Of a stretch of 16,810 nt of DNA, positions 14,668-16,810 are shown piece by piece. The stretch covers positions 1 through 16,810 of the forward strand of contig JAZDHC010000110.1 in NCBI GenBank assembly GCA_043806395.1, read 5' to 3'. The notes beneath the pieces were generated by a model. The model was given only the letters and a program-made list of their open reading frames with translations. It ran no database searches and had not been told where the DNA came from. Made by a program: the position numbers and the translations under genes. Every line of letters begins with the position of its first letter. Positions within the stretch are counted from its first letter, which is position 1. Source of the stretch: CG2-30-40-21 sp043806395. GTDB lineage: Bacteria; UBA9089; CG2-30-40-21.

Positions 14668-16248
14668 ATGATATATGATTTGCTGATAAAAAACGCAGAG
14701 ATTTTCGATGGGACAAAAAATTCAGGCTATAAGGCTGATATAGGGGTTAAAGGGGAAAGGATTGTCAAAATAGGGATAATTGATGCCCCCTCAGCATTGA
14801 TGACAATTGATGCCACTGACAGGGTGGTTTGTCCAGGCTTTATAGATATGCACAGCCATTCTGATTTTACCATTCTGGCTAATCCCCGTAGTGAGAGCAA
14901 GATACGACAAGGCGTAACTACTGAGGTAATTGGTAATTGCGGTATGTCTGCTGCCCCGCGATATGAAGAGGCACTCAAGCGGGGACAAGAGATTTGCCAT
15001 GATTTTGGATTTTCATGCAATTGGAAATCAATGGCTGATTATTTTAAGGTGCTTGAGGATACAGGTATTGGAATAAACATCGTTGCCCTTGTTGGACAGG
15101 GAAATATCCGAACATCTGTCATGGGTTATGTAGATAGTATTGCCACAGATATTCAATTGTCCCAAATGAAATCCCTGCTTGAGGAATCCCTTTGTGCTGG
15201 GTGCTTTGGCATGTCTTCAGGGCTCATTTATCCCCCGGGCTGTTTTACACCTATGGATGAATTGGTGGAATTATGCAAGATTGTAGCTGAATTTAATGGT
15301 ATTTATACCACACATATGCGAAGTGAGGGCGATCAATTATTAGAGGCAATTGATGAGGCATTGACCATAGGCAAAGAAAGTGGGGTTCATGTCAATATTT
15401 CTCACCTTAAAACCTCTGGTCAGAGGAATTGGCACAAGTTGCAGGCTGTTTTTGATAAATTTGATACAGGAGGGCAAACACAAGGGCAAACACATAGGTT
15501 TGCCCCTACGATAGATAGATACCCTTATACCGCAGGTGGTACTGGATTGGATGCAGTTCTTCCTTCCTGGATGTATGAGGGGGGAACAAGTAAGGAGATA
15601 GAACGGCTAAAGGATGTGGAGATACGAAACAGACTGATTTTGCAATTAGCTCAGGAACACCAAAGGGATTGGGATACGGTTATGATCTCTTCAGTCTCAA
15701 ATAAGGCAAATAAATGTTGGGAAGGCAAGCGGTTATCTGAACTGATGCAGGGTAATATTGAGTTATTATTCGACTTTCTGATAAGTGAGGAATGCAAGAC
15801 AGAGGCAATATTTTTCAGCATGAGTGAGGACAACCTGCAACAAATCATGAAAAAGCCTTATATGATGATTGGTTCAGATGCTTCTTCCCGTGCAACCTAT
15901 GGAATTTTAGCACAAGAGATGGTTCATCCAAGAGGCTTTGGAACATTTCCAAGGGTACTGAGCCACTTCGTTCGTAAGGAAAAGATTTTAAGCATGGAAG
16001 AGGCTATCTGGAAGATGACCCTTTTGCCTGCAAATACACTCGGACTTTGTGACCGCGGGCAGATAAAGGAAGGGTATTTTGCAGATATGGTAATCTTTGA
16101 TCCAATAACCATAAACGATACAGCTACATATGAATTACCCCTGAGCTATCCGACAGGTATTGATTGTGTTATCTTGAATGGTCAGATAGTTGTGAGGAAT
16201 GGTGAATGTATGGGGAAGGCTTGTGGTAAGGTGCTGAGGAAGGGATAG
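14668..16248 (+). CDS. D-aminoacylase / N-acyl-D-amino-acid deacylase family amidohydrolase
   Basis: A 526-aa metal-dependent amidohydrolase that would release D-amino acids from N-acyl-D-amino acids or cleave related amides in the cytoplasm. No signal peptide is seen. The metal and catalytic residues of the family are visible: His62 and His64 (GFIDMHSHSD), Cys91 (GNCG), His216 (THMRSEGD), His246 (NISHLK) and Asp404 (IGSDASSR). The family block RYPYTAGGTGLDAVLP and the C-terminal ADMVIFDP beta-domain strand are also present. Between VFDKFD and RYPYTAGG, where relatives have a short charged helix, it carries GGQTQGQTHRFAPTID, encoded by a palindromic repeat. The start at 14668 is set by the promoter 9 nt upstream and by the family N-terminus (YDLLIKNAEIFDG). 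Substrate preference cannot be read from sequence. Confidence 0.92.
   Translation: MIYDLLIKNAEIFDGTKNSGYKADIGVKGERIVKIGIIDAPSALMTIDATDRVVCPGFIDMHSHSDFTILANPRSESKIRQGVTTEVIGNCGMSAAPRYEEALKRGQEICHDFGFSCNWKSMADYFKVLEDTGIGINIVALVGQGNIRTSVMGYVDSIATDIQLSQMKSLLEESLCAGCFGMSSGLIYPPGCFTPMDELVELCKIVAEFNGIYTTHMRSEGDQLLEAIDEALTIGKESGVHVNISHLKTSGQRNWHKLQAVFDKFDTGGQTQGQTHRFAPTIDRYPYTAGGTGLDAVLPSWMYEGGTSKEIERLKDVEIRNRLILQLAQEHQRDWDTVMISSVSNKANKCWEGKRLSELMQGNIELLFDFLISEECKTEAIFFSMSEDNLQQIMKKPYMMIGSDASSRATYGILAQEMVHPRGFGTFPRVLSHFVRKEKILSMEEAIWKMTLLPANTLGLCDRGQIKEGYFADMVIFDPITINDTATYELPLSYPTGIDCVILNGQIVVRNGECMGKACGKVLRKG
15472..15506 (+). repeat. palindromic repeat inserted in frame in the D-aminoacylase gene
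   Basis: GGGCAAACACAA (15472-15483) is followed by GGGCAAAC (15484-15491), loop ACATAG, and GTTTGCCC (15498-15505). The last two are perfect 8-bp arms. The segment has no stop in the coding frame and adds roughly 11 residues (GQTQGQTHRFA). Confidence 0.75.
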
Positions 16249-16260
16249 GAAATTGCCACT

Positions 16261-16587
16261 TTATATCCCCTTTTCCCACAATTCTAATCTCAAATCGGTA
16301 CTATTAATCACCACCTTCACCTTTTCTTTTACCCTTGGTGTTTTTTGATTTGGAATAAATCCTGTGGAAATGATGATTATTTTATCATCCATAGACTGTA
16401 TCTCCACATTAATACTTCCATTTCCTAAAGGGATATTCTTTTCACCCTTATAATCTGTAGGAGCAATCCTGCCAGAGGTGCTACCTCCTTGCGGTTGCCC
16501 TTTTGTAATTTCATGAATAGCCTTCTCTATCCCTGCCTCAGCCAGATTAAATGCAGCTAATTTTCGACCTGTGCAGTTGAAATTCAC
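16261..16587 (-). pseudogene. type IV pilin-like (PilX-type) protein, N-terminus missing
   Basis: A 108-codon frame from GTG 16587 contains RKLAAFNLAEAGIEKAIHEI, typical of the region just after the transmembrane helix in PilX-like minor pilin proteins. The rest is short beta-rich sequence (GNGSINVEIQSMDDKIIIIS, KEKVKVVINS). The hydrophobic prepilin helix and leader peptide that should come before are absent. An in-frame TAG lies immediately upstream of the GTG, and no other frame supplies the helix. I read it as a truncated gene. It converges on the D-aminoacylase gene with 12 nt between their ends. A complete small soluble protein is possible but less likely. Confidence 0.6.
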
Positions 16588-16648
16588 TACATACCCTTAA
16601 AATATTTGCAATTTTCATGAGATAAAGGTATTTTTTTGTAGAAATAAT

Positions 16649-16665
16649 GGTAACTACTCAGGTGT
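16649..16665 (+). repeat. dispersed repeat GGTAACTACTCAGGTGT
   Basis: The first 15 bases match the minus strand at 1336-1350 exactly, at the far end of the window. It lies about 60 nt upstream of the pilin-like fragment, near where the N-terminal part of that gene is lost. Confidence 0.7.
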
Positions 16666-16732
16666 AAATAAGGGAAAAGGGGGACGGTTCACCTTTGTTT
16701 GAAAGCTTGCGGTTAGTTGAGAGTGCAATATT

Positions 16733-16750
16733 CCCCCTTAGAAAAGGGGG
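16733..16750. repeat. CCCCCTT/AAGGGGG hairpin
   Basis: Seven-bp perfect arms (16733-16739 and 16744-16750) around AGAA, followed by TTAGGGGGTT. Lacking a T-run it is not a typical terminator and looks like a dispersed intergenic repeat. Otherwise 16588-16800 holds no gene that I can support. Confidence 0.6.
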
Positions 16751-16800
16751 TTAGGGGGTTGTATTCTGTAGATGATGTCCCCTTGCCCGAAAGGAATCAT

Positions 16801-16810
16801 ATGAAAAACG
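16801..16810 (+). CDS. possible start of a gene running off the right edge
   Basis: ATG AAA AAC at the window end is preceded by AAAGGA with about 6 nt spacing (GAAAGGAATCATATG). Only three codons are visible (MKN), so nothing can be said of the product. Confidence 0.35.

Overview
This is AT-rich bacterial DNA, probably from an uncultivated Gram-negative-type lineage of the kind known from groundwater or sediment metagenomes. The evidence is a secreted C25 (gingipain-type) peptidase with a FlgD-like C-terminal domain, a type IV pilin-like fragment, riboflavin genes and many short dispersed palindromic repeats. No rRNA, tRNA or CRISPR array was seen and the taxon cannot be fixed from the sequence.

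Layout, left to right. (1) 1-2383, minus strand: a consensus leftward promoter (144-172), a XerC-type recombinase that appears to start at ATT (323-1204), an inverted-repeat region (1221-1350), and an exported phospholipase D-like protein that lacks both HKD lysines (1430-2383). (2) 2416-2484: a solitary integron-type attC site between the PLD gene and a C-terminally truncated hsdR. (3) 2494-9875, minus strand: a decaying type I restriction-modification locus. In transcription order it holds hsdM split by one amber codon, a DUF1016 remnant, intact dinD, an hsdS remnant, a DUF1016 gene carrying a TA-flanked MITE and an internal deletion, an hsdS with an internal deletion, an intact DUF1016 nuclease gene, and truncated hsdR. 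(4) 9947-11792, minus strand: ribE-ribBA. (5) 11927-16248, plus strand: the peptidase, whose coding sequence contains 31 heptanucleotide units, and a D-aminoacylase-type amidohydrolase with an in-frame palindromic insert. (6) 16261-16810: a truncated pilin-like gene, dispersed repeats, and what looks like the start of a plus-strand gene.

How the genes work together: ribE and ribBA cover the GTP cyclohydrolase II, DHBP synthase and riboflavin synthase steps. The restriction locus would once have encoded an M2S methylase and an R translocase with DUF1016 and DinD accessory proteins. Now hsdM, hsdS and hsdR are all damaged, so it should not restrict; only one DUF1016 gene and dinD look whole.

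Most notable points: three DUF1016 copies carry hairpin-forming palindromes at or near the same codons, just before a conserved (I/F)-(P/S)-W motif. In at least three palindromes the 3-nt loop sits in the same codon phase, which suggests an in-frame palindromic coding element. A 260-bp MITE can be removed with its TA duplication to restore an open frame exactly. Three sigma70-like promoters each place an ATG only 9-10 nt after the -10 box, which predicts leaderless mRNAs. The heptanucleotide tract would work as a phase-variation switch if its copy number varies.
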